From Solen grandis (lineage: Eukaryota; Mollusca; Bivalvia; Adapedonta; Solenidae), in the NCBI GenBank assembly GCA_021229015.1, contig CM037781.1, positions 37,095,352 to 37,159,351 on the forward strand: a stretch of DNA of 64,000 nucleotides, written 5' to 3'. Positions within the stretch are counted from its first letter, which is position 1. Each line of letters begins with the position of its first letter. The position numbers and the translations under genes are program-made. Positions 46,618 through 58,632 of this stretch are shown here, piece after piece. Below the pieces are notes generated by a model, which saw nothing but the letters and a program-made list of their open reading frames with translations, was not told the DNA's origin and searched no databases.

Positions 46618-46737
46618 ACAAGAGTGTTCTTTAGAACACGTCACCTGCTGAAGCGGGATGGAAAAAGTGTGATAGAGAAACAGACAACGGAAAAGTGATC
46701 CCTATGTGTCACCCCTGCTAACAGCAGGTGACACAAA
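46618..46737 (+). mobile_element. HINE-like element, family 2, short
   Basis: 5' ACAAGAGTGTTCTTTAGAACAC (hairpin), GTCACCTGCTGAAGC, then GGAAAAGTGATCCCTATGTG and the 3' hairpin GTGTCACCCCTGCTAACAGCAGGTGACACA. It is a compact 120 bp copy with both ends. Confidence 0.78.
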
Positions 46738-48426
46738 AACGAGAGGCAACTCGAAATATCAATAAGGTGTCACTAAAAGTGATTAATTCCACCACCTGCA
46801 ACCTTGTCTTCATGTAATGTGGGTGCATGACTGGCCCCAATCCTGAGAAGCAAGGGTATCATGGTTCATACAGGATTTTCTTATCTAAATTTAAGGGTTT
46901 TTCAAGGCTAAAACTGTTTTTTCAAGGCGACTTTTGGAACATTTGTTTTTCATGTCCACTTTTTGAACTATTTTAGTGCTAAAAAAATTGTCCCAAAATG
47001 TGGTAGACAGACAAGAAAATTACCATTTACACAATATATGATGTATTACGTAACACTTATTCGCAATTTCAGTTTGTTCCAAGAGCATTCCGTTGAGCAT
47101 TTGGATGAAGGTCTTCTTTTGATAATACATTGATTTTTGTATTTAAAATGCATTGCTTATGCAGATCTGAATATTCAAGGTTGTTTACTTCAGGGTTGTT
47201 TATAAAATTCAAGGACTTTAACTGAAATTCCAGTACTATTTTTATGTTTTCTAAAGGCAACACTAATTCAAGTATTTCTCAAGGTTAAAGTCATTTTCAA
47301 GGACTTTTCAAGGCCTGTATGAACCATGGGTATAAATATGGGATTTGTTACCCTGTTAGTTACAACTGAATGGATTTTCCCCTAAATCAATTTGATACAA
47401 ATAACCTGTATTTTAAAAAAATTCTTTAAATAAATAATTAAAATACAACAAATAACAAAAAATTTAATATGTAAATATCAGACAAATCCTTATAAAACTA
47501 TTTCTGTAAATTTGGATAGGACATGTCTCCACAATATTTCAGAACACTAATCAGAGCATTTCAACGTTTTACTACTGTAAGCTTTCACTTAACTTTCAGC
47601 TTTGAAAAAAAAATACAAATAAAGAAATATGAAGTACTGTAAAAATGATTTATATTGAACTCAAGGGAACCTAACATATTTTGCAAAGCATAATATGCCG
47701 TGTGGATACACCGAACATTGTTATAAATAATAAACACATGGTTGTCTGAACATATTATATCTAAGTGGAAAAAAACAACCCCCTAACAATGACAAGTTCA
47801 TCCACTCACATTATGACGTATACAAATGTCAATTGTCTGCTTAAGAAAAATTTCAATTTGCCTTTCATAAGAAATACATACAAAATGCTTTGTTTATATA
47901 AGTTTATACCATACAGAAGTAGATTATAACAGGAGTTGTCTGAATGACACGTATGCCCCCCTACGCTCCCCTCACTCCAATCGAGGTTACTGTGTCCTCG
48001 ACCTTTGACCAAGTGACCCAAAAATCTATAGGGGTCATCTACTAGTCATGATCATTTACCCTATGAAGTTTGAGGAATGTGGGCCCAAGCGTTCTCCAGT
48101 TATTGATTGGAAACGAAGTGGTCTACTGAAGGACCTACCGACAGACTATCAGACCGGCCGACATTTGCAAAACAATATGCCCCCTCTTTGAAGGGGGGCA
48201 AAATAAATTAATTAACTCCTAGTGTTGTTAGCACATAGAGGTGTTCATTGGGGAGAAAAAGGGAACATAGCACTGTTCTGGTATGACACATCCTACAGAG
48301 GAAGGTATATCTGATTTTGCAATATGGGTCACTGACTGAGTTTGCAATAAGCAAATATTTGCTATTATCATTACATTCTAAAAAGGATAAATAAGGCAGT
48401 TGGCTAGGGACAAGAATGTAGTTTAA
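46738..48426. other. Intergenic DNA; nothing coding identified
   Basis: AT-rich sequence with repeated TTTCAAGG-type motifs at 46890-47330 and no recognisable gene. Confidence 0.4.
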
Positions 48427-49284
48427 ACAAGAGGGCCATGATGGCCCTGAATCGCTCACCTGAGTACCATTGCTTCAACTGATGTCAAGGTTTTTAAACA
48501 GACAAGGATTCTGATATAACTCAATCTAAAACATTTTACCCCTGACAATACTACACACCAAATATCTAAGCAATGGGCCATATGGTTTCAGAGAAGACTT
48601 GGGCGCAGGGTCATTTATCACCGTAGGGCCAAGACTTTGAAAATCTTTGTAATGAACCATTAGATGCTACTACATACCAAAAATCTTAGCTCTAGGCCTT
48701 ATTGATTCATAGAAGAAGATTTTTTAAGATTTTCCTATTTAACTCTATGTAAAACAAGTGACCCCTGGTGTGGGGTCATTTATCACCATAGGGCTATGAT
48801 TTGTACAATCTTGGTAGTGGCCCATAAGATGATGCTACATACCAAAAATCTAAAGGCTAGGCCTTGTGGTTTCGGAGAAGAAGATTTTTTCAAGTTTTTC
48901 AATTTTGACCCCAGGGTCATAATTTGTACAATCCTGGTAGACAGTCATAAGATCATGCTACATACCAAAAATCAAAAGGCTAGGCCTTGTGGTTTCAGAG
49001 AAGAAGATTTTTTAAATTTTCATTTTTAAAATCTATTTTTAGCTCCTGTGACCTAATTATGCGATGGACCAGAACCATTTATACAACTTTAGTAGAGCTT
49101 CATCCAAGGAACATTCCTGCAAAATATTTTTCAAATTGGCCAAGCCGTTTAGGAGGAGATGTTGTTTGAAGCAATTGTTGACGCCGGACGCACGCACGGA
49201 CGGACGCACGCACGGACGACGGACGCCGGACAAAAGGCGATCAGAAAAGCTCACCTTGAGCACGTTGTGCTCATGTGAGCTAAA
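48427..49284 (+). mobile_element. HINE-like element, family 1, 165 bp core type
   Basis: 5' ACAAGAGGGCCATGATGGCCCT and CGCTCACCTGAGTACC. The core has four to five units. A GACGCACGCACGGACGGACG tract, GGCGATCAGAAAAGCTCACC, hairpin TTGAGCACGTTGTGCTCA and GTGAGCTAAAA follow. It lies downstream (3') of the ankyrin gene. Confidence 0.78.
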
Positions 49285-49815
49285 AAAGGGAAATTCACTG
49301 TATTTAAGCTTGTACTGCAATATGTATTTATATGAATCATTTATAAGTATGGCAGCATGGTCTCTTTCTAAATTCATATTAGGGTAAATAAACAGGAAAA
49401 AAATATAAACTGGAAAAACAAGGTCATGTTTACTTAAAGAGCAGTTTAGACGTTTTTCTTAAGTAAATAGTAAAACAAAAAAATGTCAATAAGACAAAAA
49501 AAATGTGACATTTCCTTTTGCCCCTGTAGCATAAAATAGTATTAAAAAAAATGTTGATAAACAACTTTACATGTATAAATGGATTTCAGTGTTTTAAATG
49601 GAATGGAAAATATTGTGCATGCATTATAATTTTGAGAGTTCTTCCACATTCAACTTGGTCAGGTCCAAACTTTGCTCAAGTTTTCAACTTAAGATATTTC
49701 AGCTTGACTAAAGATTCTCAGCTTAGATATAAAAAAGTCCTCATAAAACTTCAAACACTTGGTTCAAATCTTGAGCAGAGAGATATGTCTGTGTACACCA
49801 GGTGATGTGTTGGTA
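49285..49815 (-). other. Ankyrin-gene 3' flank/3' UTR
   Basis: There is no coding sequence. No canonical AATAAA on the minus strand is obvious close to the stop at 49816, so the 3' UTR end is not fixed. Confidence 0.3.
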
Positions 49816-52800
49816 TCACCTCCAGACTGAAAACTGAGGCTGTTGTGCTGAAGACGACATCCCATCGTCGGCGTTCTGGTCGGCAAGAACGTCCCCGGTG
49901 ACAGCAGCGTGGATGAAGGGGTCGCTGTTCTGTTCATACTTTGAGTTGGAATCGTCATAGGATGCCTGTATGTCATGAATATTTATTTTTTTTACTGGAT
50001 CCAAGTTCTTGAACTTACATATGTATATAATGTTAGTACATGTACATGTATTTTGTTCAGGAACACTGTGCAAGTAGGTTATATCAATGTTTGAATCGAA
50101 ACTTTTATGTGTAAATAGGGAAAAATATTATGAACTTAAAATACTCTTGGGTTGGACTAATACTTATTTCATACTGCTTTAATTTTGTGAAAATAACTTA
50201 CATTGAATTTAGGACCATGTGACAGACAGACCTTTATGTCTGATTAATTTATGGAAATTAAGGAGAGAAAAAACAAATAATGACACACGTCATGTCTATG
50301 ACTTTAATAAAGCTAGGCTCTTCTAGCTTTACAAAACAACAAATACTGGACACAAACACTTCGATAATATGTTAAACAGAATATATTTACAACAAATGAT
50401 AGATGTGATAGTTTACTACTTTCAGTTAAAACTTAATTTATGTCAATTGGGAAACGAGTTCTCTTATACATGTAGCTTTCTTTTCCATTTCAATGGTTTC
50501 TGTTTTAAACAAGTTCTTTGATCAATTATTGCCCCTTATTGAGTTCAAACCCACATCCTTTAAATCTCGAGTCAGGTACATTAACACTGGGTCAGGGTAC
50601 ATGATTACTGCTTTTTATTAATCGGATCTTTTTATGTATACTGAAGACATTAATGCAGTCATGCAAAGTGTTGCCTCACTTCACTAATCACAAGATCAGA
50701 ACATTACTTGCAACTTCTTAAATGTTGTCGACAAATCATTTACATAATAGCTTAAAGCGTAAGAAATTCCAACCATGTACATACCATTTGAATGCCTCTA
50801 CCCACTGGTGGCTGGCGTCGCCCTGCTGAATGACTAGATGCCTGCAATATCATGCATATTATATCATTTTACAAGCAGGTATTTACTTACAGGCTTTAAT
50901 ATCAATTTACAGTGTGAAAAATCGCTGATAACGACAGGAGGTGGCTTATTTCTCTAGTGGGTGGGTAATGCTAGGAAATCTGGAAAACATTTATATCTGT
51001 TTATCAAATGCACCTCCTCTACTCTCCTTTCCAAAATCATTAGAAAAGAATTTCTTATTGCACTTTTATCACATGATGACGGTAGCTTCATAAGTAATGT
51101 TTGTTTGTTTCATTTGGTTTAACATTCCACCAACAGTAAATCAGTCAATTAGGGACTTCTGCCTACATGAGACAGATATGGTTTTGCCACACTGCAGTAT
51201 CACATCGTAGACGAGAAAAGAAAGCATGATACCACACTCATTCACATTATCCTGCCACTGAGCCAACCAGTCCTGAAATTACTCTTATATGCTGAGCGTC
51301 AAGAAAGGGAGCTATACCAATACTTTGGTATGTCCAGGGATGAACCCACAACCTTCAGAGTCCGGGACAGACACGCTAAAGGGACTTAGGCCTTGAAGTC
51401 ATATGACTGAAACCTTTGCTGTGTAAGTCATTTCCTTTTTGTAGACATTTGTGTATGCAAAGATTCAAGGGAAGCAAACTGGACACAAATGAAAACAATG
51501 TCTTCTGCATATAACTATTAGCAGCAGACGCTACCAGTGTTTACTGGCCGGCAATACATACTGGTTTCAGTACTCTCTTTTCCACAAGCTCAGCACGTGA
51601 TGTCCTCTTGTACCCCATGGCTGCAAAGTGTGGCCAGATCTTGTCAGAGGCAGCGGCAAAGTCTATTGGCGTTCTGCAAATACAATAAAACCCCCAACTT
51701 AAGACCGCAAGGAGTTAAAACCTTCCACTATTCAGACTAAATATACATTAAAATCAGTATAACCCTATATTTCATGAATACAATGTATACATGTACAAAT
51801 TAATGATTTGATGAATATTAATTGACTGAAATTCAAATGGTACAGGAAATATTAGATTTTTTCTTTGCTGTGTAGACTGCGAGGAGACAGCTCCTTTAGA
51901 AGTTGTCTGATCTGCATCTTCTCTGTTTAGCAAATGCATGAAATAAAGGATTAACTACAAGATGGACAGACAGACGATTTAAAAGTGATCCCTATGTGTC
52001 ACCTATGCTTACAGCAGGTGGCACAATAAACTACTGTATCAGAATTAAGATAATGTATACTGTAATTGAGGGTAAATCAATTCAAGATGGTGGACCCAAA
52101 TATTTACATATTACCTATGACCAGCATATTTGCTGTCCCTTATAAATGTTTGTGCATGAAATTCTGGTGGACAAACATTTAATGCCAGGTAAAGCTGCAT
52201 TGGGTACCAATTTTATATGTCATTCCCTGGCTAGGATGTGAACCTTGAAGACCTCCTGAACGCAAAGCAGACACTCTACCACTGAGCTAATACGTCGTAC
52301 ATAGAGTATTAATCAATATCAATTAAGGGGAAAAGATGGGTTCAGTATTTAATGGTGTAAAATCTAATTGAGACCACACCACATTGATTCCTTGCTCTAC
52401 TGATTTCTTTTATTACATAATTTTGTTTTACATGACCAAGGAACTGGTAAGGTATAGCCTGAGCTTCTGAGATTTAAAAACAAGAGGGCCATGATGGCCC
52501 TGAATCGCTCACCTGAGTACCATTGCTTCAACTGATGTCAAGGTTTTTAAACAGACAAGGATTCTGATATAACTTAATTTAAAACATTTTACCCCTGACA
52601 ATACTACACACCAAATATCTAAGCAATGGGCCATATGGTTTCAGAGAAGACTTGGGCGCAAGGTCATTTATCACCGTAGGGCCAAGACTTTGAAAATCTT
52701 TGTAATGAACCATTAGATGATGCTACATACCAAATATCTAAGCTCTAGGCCTTATGGATTCATGGAAGAAGATTTTTTAAGATTTTCCTATATAACTCTA

Positions 52801-55800
52801 TGTAAAACAAGTGACCCCTGGTGCGGGGTCATTTATCACCATAGGGCTATGATTTGTACAATCTTGGTAGTGGCCCATAAGATGATGCTTCATACCAAAT
52901 ATCTAAGCTCTAGGCCTTATGCATTCATGGAAGAAGATTTTTTAAGATTTTCCTATATAACTCTATGTAAAACAAGTGACCCCTGGTGCGGGGTCATTTA
53001 TCACCATAGGGCTATGATTTGTACAATCTTGGTAGTGGCCCATAAGATGATGCTACATACCAAATATCTAAGCTCTAGGCCTTATGGATTCATAGAAGAA
53101 GATTTTTTTAAGATTTTTCTATATAACTCTATGTAAAACAAGTGACCCCTGGTGCGGGGTCATTTATCATCATAGGGCTATGATTTGTACAATCTTGGTA
53201 GTGGCCCATAAGATGATGCTACATACCAAATATCTAAGCTCTAGGCCTTGCAGTGTTGCAGAAGAAGATTTTCAAAGTTTGCATTTTTAAAATCTATTTT
53301 TAGCTCCTGTGACCTAATTATGCAATGGACCAGAACCATTTATACAACTTTAGTAGAGCTTCATCCAAGGAACATTCCTGCAAAATATTTTTCAAATTGG
53401 CCAAGCCGTTTAGGAGGAGATGTTGTTTGAAGCAATTGTTGACGCCGGACGCACGGACGCACAGACGCACGGACGACGGATGACGGACAAAAGGCGATCA
53501 GAAAAGCTCACCTTGAGCACGTTGTGCTCATGTGAGCTAAAAACAAGAGGGCCATGATGGCCCTGAAACGCTCACCTGAGTACCATTGCTACAACTGATT
53601 ACAAGGTTTTTAAACAGACAAGAATTCTGATATAACTCAATCTTAAACATTTTAGCCCTGACAATACTACACACCATATATATAAGCACTGGGCCTTATG
53701 GTTTCAGAGGAGAAGACTTAGTGCTGGGTCATTTATCTCCAAAGGGCCACCATTTTGAAAATCTTGATAATGAACCATTAGATGATACTACATACCAAAA
53801 ATCTAAGCTATAGGCCTTATGGATTCATAGTAGAAGATTTTTTTAAAGATTTTCCTATATAACTCTATGTAAAACAAGTGACCCATGGTGCAGGGGCATT
53901 TATCACCATAAGGTCATGATTTGTACAATCTTGGTAATGAACCATAAGATGATGTTACATACCAAATATCTAATCTCTAGGCCTTATGGATTCATAGAAG
54001 AAGATTTTTTTAAGATTTTCCTATATAACTCTATGTAAAACAAGTGACCCCTGGTGCGGGGGCATTTATCACCGTTTGGCTATGATTTGAACAATCTTGG
54101 TAATGAACCATTAGATGATGCTACATATGAAATATCTAAGCTCTAGGCCTTATGGATTCATAGAAGAAGATTTTTAAAGTTTTCCTATATAATCTATGTA
54201 AAACAAGTGACCCTGGTGCGGGGCATTTATCACCTGGTATGATTTGACAATCTTGGTAATGAACCATAAGATGATGTTACATACCAAATATCTAATCTCT
54301 AGGCCTTATGGATTCATAGAAGAAGATTTTTTTAAGATTTTCCTATATAACTCTATGTAAAACAAGTGACCCCTGGTGCGGGGGCATTTATCACCGTTTG
54401 GCTATGATTTGAACAATCTTGGTAATGAACCATTAGATGATGCTACATATGAAATATCTAAGCTCTAGGCCTTATGGATTCATAGAAGAAGATTTTTAAA
54501 GTTTTTCCTATATAAATCTATGTAAAACAAGTGACCCCTGGTGCGGGGGCATTTATCACCATAGGGCTATGATTTGAACAATCTTGGTAATGAAGCATAA
54601 GATGATGCTACATACCAAATATCTAAGCCCTAGGCCTTATGGATTCATAGAAGAAGATTTTTAAAGATTTTCCTATATAACTCTATGTAAAACAAGTGAC
54701 CCATGGTGCAGGGGCATTTATCACCATAGGGCTATGATTTGAACAATCTTGGTAATGAACCATTAGATAATGCTACATACCAAATATCTAAGCTCAAGGC
54801 CTAATGGATTCATAGTAGAAGATTTTTAAAGATTTTCCTATATAACTCTATGTAAAACAAGTGACCCCTGGTGCGGGGGCATTTATCACCGTAGGGCTAT
54901 GATTTGTACAATCTTGGTAATGGCCCATAAGATGATGCTACATACCAAATATCTAAGCTCTAGGCCTTGCAGTTTTGCAGAAGAAGATTTTCAAAGTTTG
55001 CATTTTTAAAATCTATTTTTAGCTCCTGTGACCTACTTTTTTAACCAATCTGAATAATTTGAACAACTTTGATAGAGGGCATCATAAGGATAATTCCTGT
55101 GAAGTTTGGTCAAAATCCCTTCAGCGGTTCATGAGGAGATGTTGTTTAAAGCAAATTGTTGACGACGGACGCACGTACGCACGCACGGACGACGGACAAA
55201 AGGCGATCACAAAAGCTCACCATGAGCACGTTGTGCTCAGGTGAGCTAAAAAAGTAAGGACATAACCAAGCAACTGAAAAGCAAGTTAAAAGAAAATGTC
55301 TCACCTGTTTTCAAAATCGGGACTGTCTGGTTTTGCTCCATACTCAAGTAGCAACATAATAATCTACAAAATATGAACATAATTCATTTATAGATTAGAC
55401 AGGGAAGCATGTTAATACATCCATTAAATAGCAGTCCTGTAAGAAAAGTGACCTTTCTTTGTAGGAGGTTACTCATCCCATTTTATTTTTTTTATTAATA
55501 TTATGCAGTCTTTAACAATTTATCAAATGCTTTTCTTGACAGTTGAATCTTATCGTAAAACCAGGGCAAGTCTTTGAAAGTTTAATAATTGAATGTTTGA
55601 AAATGAAACGCAGATCTAATGCCCTTTATCAGGGTTTAATTAATGTGACCATAACTACCATGTCACTAGTTTGTGTACTTAATTAATATCACTTAAAAAT
55701 ATGTTTTAATGCCTTAATTAATTTTTTTTTTTAATTAAGTAGAATTTAAAATTGAATCTTCTTCACTTTCTGTTTAGCTGGCTTCAAGGTAATTAAGGTA

Positions 55801-58632
55801 GGTATACATTAAAAAAAAGATGAATTAAAATAATTACAAGAAGTGTTCCTTGAAACATATGTGTCACCTGCTGAAAGAGACAAAGTGTGACAGACAGATT
55901 GACAGACAGACGGAGAAGTGATCCTTATGTGTCACTTCTGTTAAAGCATGTGACACAACAAGCATTTGTTTAGGATGAACTGACATAAAAGAATATTTCA
56001 ATGGAACAATCATATTCCACTTAGCTTCTGATTGCTTATTGGCAATATCTTATTTTTCTTTTATATATTTATCTATTTTTAACCAACTACATGTAGTGGC
56101 TTATTGTTTATAAAAGTCTTATACATAAAAAAAAAGAATAATAATAAAAAATTTTATTTTTTTTAAAAATGTAGTAGAATAAGATGCCTAAAGGATAACT
56201 ACATGTACATTCCATGATTCTATTTTTCAAAGCAATTTAAAATTAGAATCATATATGTATGCATGTCATGTTCAAAGCAAAAAACAAAAAACAATGATAT
56301 GAAAGGTAACTCAGTTACTTTTTGAATTGCAATTTATCACTGCTACAACAGTGGATCAGTCATATAGCAATATCCAGCTTGCCATAGATGAAGGAGGATC
56401 CCAATGGACCTTTATGATATATTTCAGACACAGAGGGGTATCCGGGTAGAACCATCAACCTACCCCAAGTTACCTGAACGGCTTTATCACATGAAAAATG
56501 CAAATACCCAGATAGTATATCAAAGATTCATGACAGCTTCAAAGACTCAAAGCATCCGTAAATCAATAGAAAACTGATACATTAGGTGCTCCTTTGAAGT
56601 GCCAGAGCTTCAATTATCTAACTTACAGGTCCATGTTCCTGAAAGGTTGTGGCATGAAGGGGCGTCCATAAAGTTCCATTGTTTCTGTGGTTTGGATCTG
56701 GAGAATAAACAAATCATGTTAAGGTCAAGCATCTTTATAAAAATTATTTCATCAATTTGGAAATGTTTCTCTAATTGATTTTTATCCTTCTTACCATCTG
56801 GTGGGGCCGCTGTGGTCGGGCAGTTACAGTCGTGGACCACAAATCTCTCAGCCCCTCACCACTGTGGGTTCGAATCCCGGAAGGGACTTCAGATTTTTCA
56901 TGTGAGGAAGCCTTCCAGCTGGCTTGCGGTAGGTCGGTGGTTCTACCCGGGTACCTCTGTGTACTCAGGGTCTTCCTCCACCTGTAATTAGCTGGACGTC
57001 GCTATATGATTGAAATACTATCGCAGCGACGGTAAACCCCAATACAACAACAAGATCTTAACATCTGGTTAGATCATGGACTCCTTTTCACATCTATACT
57101 CTCTTTTTCACAAAGAATCTCAAATTCTTCACTTAAGATTTTTGATAAAGTAAATTTCTTCTTTAATATTCCTAAATTTTGATGAAAGATGATATTTATA
57201 ATTGTTAATTGGTATTTTGTTCGTTTCATCTGACAAGAAATTTTAATATTTGTTTTGAAAACCTAAAATTTCAGGAAAAATAAATGGTTTTTAATTTTTT
57301 AGAAATATTTAAAAATATTCAGTTCATAAATATCTTAAGATGTGTCATGAATTTTGGTTATTCTACTTATAAACCCTTAACCTGCTGGAACCGTAAGTGC
57401 TAACCTTTGCCACCAGTAAAGAGCCAGGCCAGCCTGCACATCCGTGCAGGCTGACCTGGCTCTTTACTGTTGGCTGACCAACTACAAGTACATCTACATC
57501 TTGTTATCCCTAAAATTGATAATGGACAGTTCCAAAAAAGATGCCAGCTAAGTCCATTTGAGAAATTCAGCAGGTTATGGGTTAACATTACAAGTATTAA
57601 GAAATATATTACACTGGGAAGTAGAGAATGGTCCTTTTTCCTACTCACCTGCACCATTTTTTAACAAAAATTCTACAACGTCTCTGATACCCCAAAAGCA
57701 GGCTGAAATAGATATATAGACCTCCCCATGTTAAAATGTTTATGTTTACAAAATAGTCTGAAGTGTACAACAAGGTAAATAAAAAAGAATAACGATCAAT
57801 GGAAATTTAAATTTTTTGCTATACTGTAACTGATAATAACTGATATATACGCAAAATGCAAGTAAAAAACATATAAGGAAAAAGTTGAAAATAGGTTATT
57901 TAATTGTTAAAAAAAAAAAAATTGTGTGATCCCCATGAAAATAATAACTAATTTTTCTCATTTTTGAATATTTCATGACCCATTTTTTATCCAATACAAG
58001 CTATAGGGGCTTTTTTCCCGAAAAGGCCAGGGTCTGAGAGTAAACATCTCCCGCAAAAACAACTCACCAGGTGCAATTCAACCTGACAAAATTTAAAGAA
58101 AAACAAAAAAACAGTACAAAACAAACTGTTATTTGAAGTAGATGTAAAGAACATACTAATGATGTCATCATTTTAACAAGAGGGCCATAGTGGTCCTGAA
58201 TCACTCACCTGAGTATAGGGTTACCCAGGGAACATCTGTACTAAAACATTTTGAAATCTGGCCAGTAGTTTTGAAGGAGATGATTTTTTAAAGTTTTCAT
58301 ATTTTTTTCTTTCTGTTGCCATGGCAACTAGAGTTCTACATGGATCAAGTTTATTTTAGCAACTTTTGTGAAGGTTCACCCAAGGATCATCCCTGCCAAG
58401 TTTAATCAGATTCTGTCCAGCGGTTTCAGAGATGTCGTTTAAATCAAATTATTGACGATGGACGGCAGACAGAGGGTGATCACAATAGCTCACCTTGAGC
58501 ACTTCCTGCTCAGGTGAGCTAAAGATGTTACAATAGTAATTTCTGTATATTACCTATATAAAGTTGACTTTGAATAACAGTTGGCCCTGCACCTTGGATT
58601 TTCACATTTTCTGTCAGGAACTGTTCTACTAG
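49816..58632 (-). CDS. Ankyrin-repeat protein, family not recognised (seven 3' exons)
   Basis: Exons in transcript order: 58632-58554, 57702-57649, 56697-56627, 55363-55305, 51673-51562, 50841-50785 and 49965-49816. Every junction has AG/GT and the phases chain without a stop (1, 1, 0, 2, 0, 0), giving 220 residues to the TAA/TGA-type end at 49816-49818. The first exons encode ankyrin repeats: VVEFLLKNGADPNHRNNG, TPLHATTFQEHG, IIMLLLEYGAKPDSPDFENR, TPIDFAAASDKIWPHFA. A basic segment (GYKRTSRAELVEKRVLKP) and a low-complexity tail ending FSVWR follow. Ankyrin repeats bind proteins; no enzymatic domain is seen. The N-terminal exons, including the start codon, are not found up to 64000. Introns are loaded with repeats. 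Confidence 0.85.
50520..50610 (-). mobile_element. SINE family C fragment (minus)
   Basis: TGAGTTCAAACCCACATCC (B box on minus) with CTCGAGTCAGGTACATTAACACTGGGTCAGG around it. Weak but consistent with the family. Confidence 0.4.
51110..51395 (-). mobile_element. tRNA-related SINE, family C (minus, near complete)
   Basis: Read on minus: a tRNA-like head around GGGACTCTGAAGGTTGTGGGTTCATCCCTGG, then TACCAAAGTATTGGTATAGCTCCC, CAGGACTGGTTGGCTCAGTGGCAGGATAATG, GTGGTATCATGC and a tail GATGTGATACTGCAGTGTGGC. It lies just outside exon 51562-51673 in an intron. Confidence 0.6.
51954..52028 (+). mobile_element. HINE-like element, family 2, 3' fragment
   Basis: GACAGACAGACG, AAAAGTGATCCCTATGTGTCACC and TGCTTACAGCAGGTGGCACA match the 3' end of 46618-46737; the 5' hairpin is absent. 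Confidence 0.65.
52222..52293 (-). repeat. tRNA-like sequence (minus)
   Basis: The minus strand reads TTAGCTCAGTGGTAGAGTG, an excellent A box and D arm. TGCTTTGCGTTCAGGAGGTC and a B-box-like GGTTCACATCC follow. The T arm and acceptor pair imperfectly, so this is a tRNA pseudogene or SINE head rather than a working tRNA. Confidence 0.5.
52490..53542 (+). mobile_element. HINE-like element, family 1, first of a tandem pair
   Basis: 5' ACAAGAGGGCCATGATGGCCCT. Core units of about 165 bp (GTGACCCCTGGTGCGGGGTCATTTATCACC). A GACGCACGGACGCACAGACGCAC tract and the 3' hairpin lead to GTGAGCTAAAA. The next element's ACAAGAGGG follows at once. It lies in the ankyrin gene intron. Confidence 0.8.
53543..55250 (+). 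mobile_element. HINE-like element, family 1, second of a tandem pair
   Basis: Same ends as the preceding copy but with about nine to ten core units of 165 bp, one of which (54180-54240) has lost scattered bases. The 3' part reads GACGCACGTACGCACGCACGG, GGCGATCACAAAAGCTCACC and GTGCTCAGGTGAGCTAAA. It ends 55 bases before exon 55305-55363. Confidence 0.8.
55836..55958 (+). mobile_element. HINE-like element, family 2, short
   Basis: ACAAGAAGTGTTCCTTGAAACATATG (5' hairpin, mutated), GTCACCTGCTGAAAG, GACAGACAGACGGAGAAGTGATCC and GTGTCACTTCTGTTAAAGCATGTGACACA. Confidence 0.7.
56355..56500 (-). mobile_element. SINE family A, body fragment (minus)
   Basis: CAGTCATATAGCAATATCCAGCTTGCC, GGGGTATCCGGGTAGAACCATCAACCTACC and ACCTGAACGGCTT match the body and tail of 5731-5962; the tRNA head is missing. 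Confidence 0.65.
56799..57055 (+). mobile_element. tRNA-derived SINE, family A
   Basis: Head: GGGGCCGCTGTGGTCGGGCAG and CACTGTGGGTTCGAATCCCGG (a textbook B box). Body: CCTTCCAGCTGGCTTGCGGTAGGTCGGTGG, TCTACCCGGGTACC and CTTCCTCCACCTGTAATTAGC. Tail: GCAGCGACGGTAAACCCCAA then TACAACAACAA. It is the best-preserved copy in the window. Confidence 0.82.
57368..57585. mobile_element. Second TTAA-type MITE with a 54 bp central palindrome
   Basis: The outer ends are AACCCTTAACCTGCTGGAA and the inverted TTCAGCAGGTTATGGGTTAA. The central near-perfect palindrome 57415-57468 (AGTAAAGAGCCAGGCCAGCC ... GGCTGACCTGGCTCTTTACT) could form a long hairpin. The layout copies that of the 38212-38457 family. It lies in an ankyrin gene intron, ending 64 bases before exon 57649-57702. 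Confidence 0.65.
58176..58523 (+). mobile_element. HINE-like element, family 1, short, with X-box
   Basis: ACAAGAGGGCCATAGTGGTCCT, CACTCACCTGAG; a single core unit containing GTTGCCATGGCAAC (58315-58328); GACGATGGACGGCAGAC; GGTGATCACAATAGCTCACC; the 3' hairpin; GTGAGCTAAA. It ends 31 bases before ankyrin exon 58554-58632. Confidence 0.75.
58315..58328. promoter_or_regulatory. Perfect RFX X-box palindrome
   Basis: GTTGCCATGGCAAC matches the RFX-family X-box consensus GTNRCCNNRGYAAC. The motif lies inside a repeat, so a regulatory role is only inference. Confidence 0.5.

Noticed and set aside
49057..49387. Overlapping frames of about 106 codons on both strands ([18 protein letters not shown] type)
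   Set aside because: They lie in the 3' part of a HINE-like element and recur in every copy (22972, 53248, 55059); they are repeat artefacts.
52222..52293. Functional tRNA gene on minus
   Set aside because: The A box is excellent but the T arm and acceptor do not pair as required.
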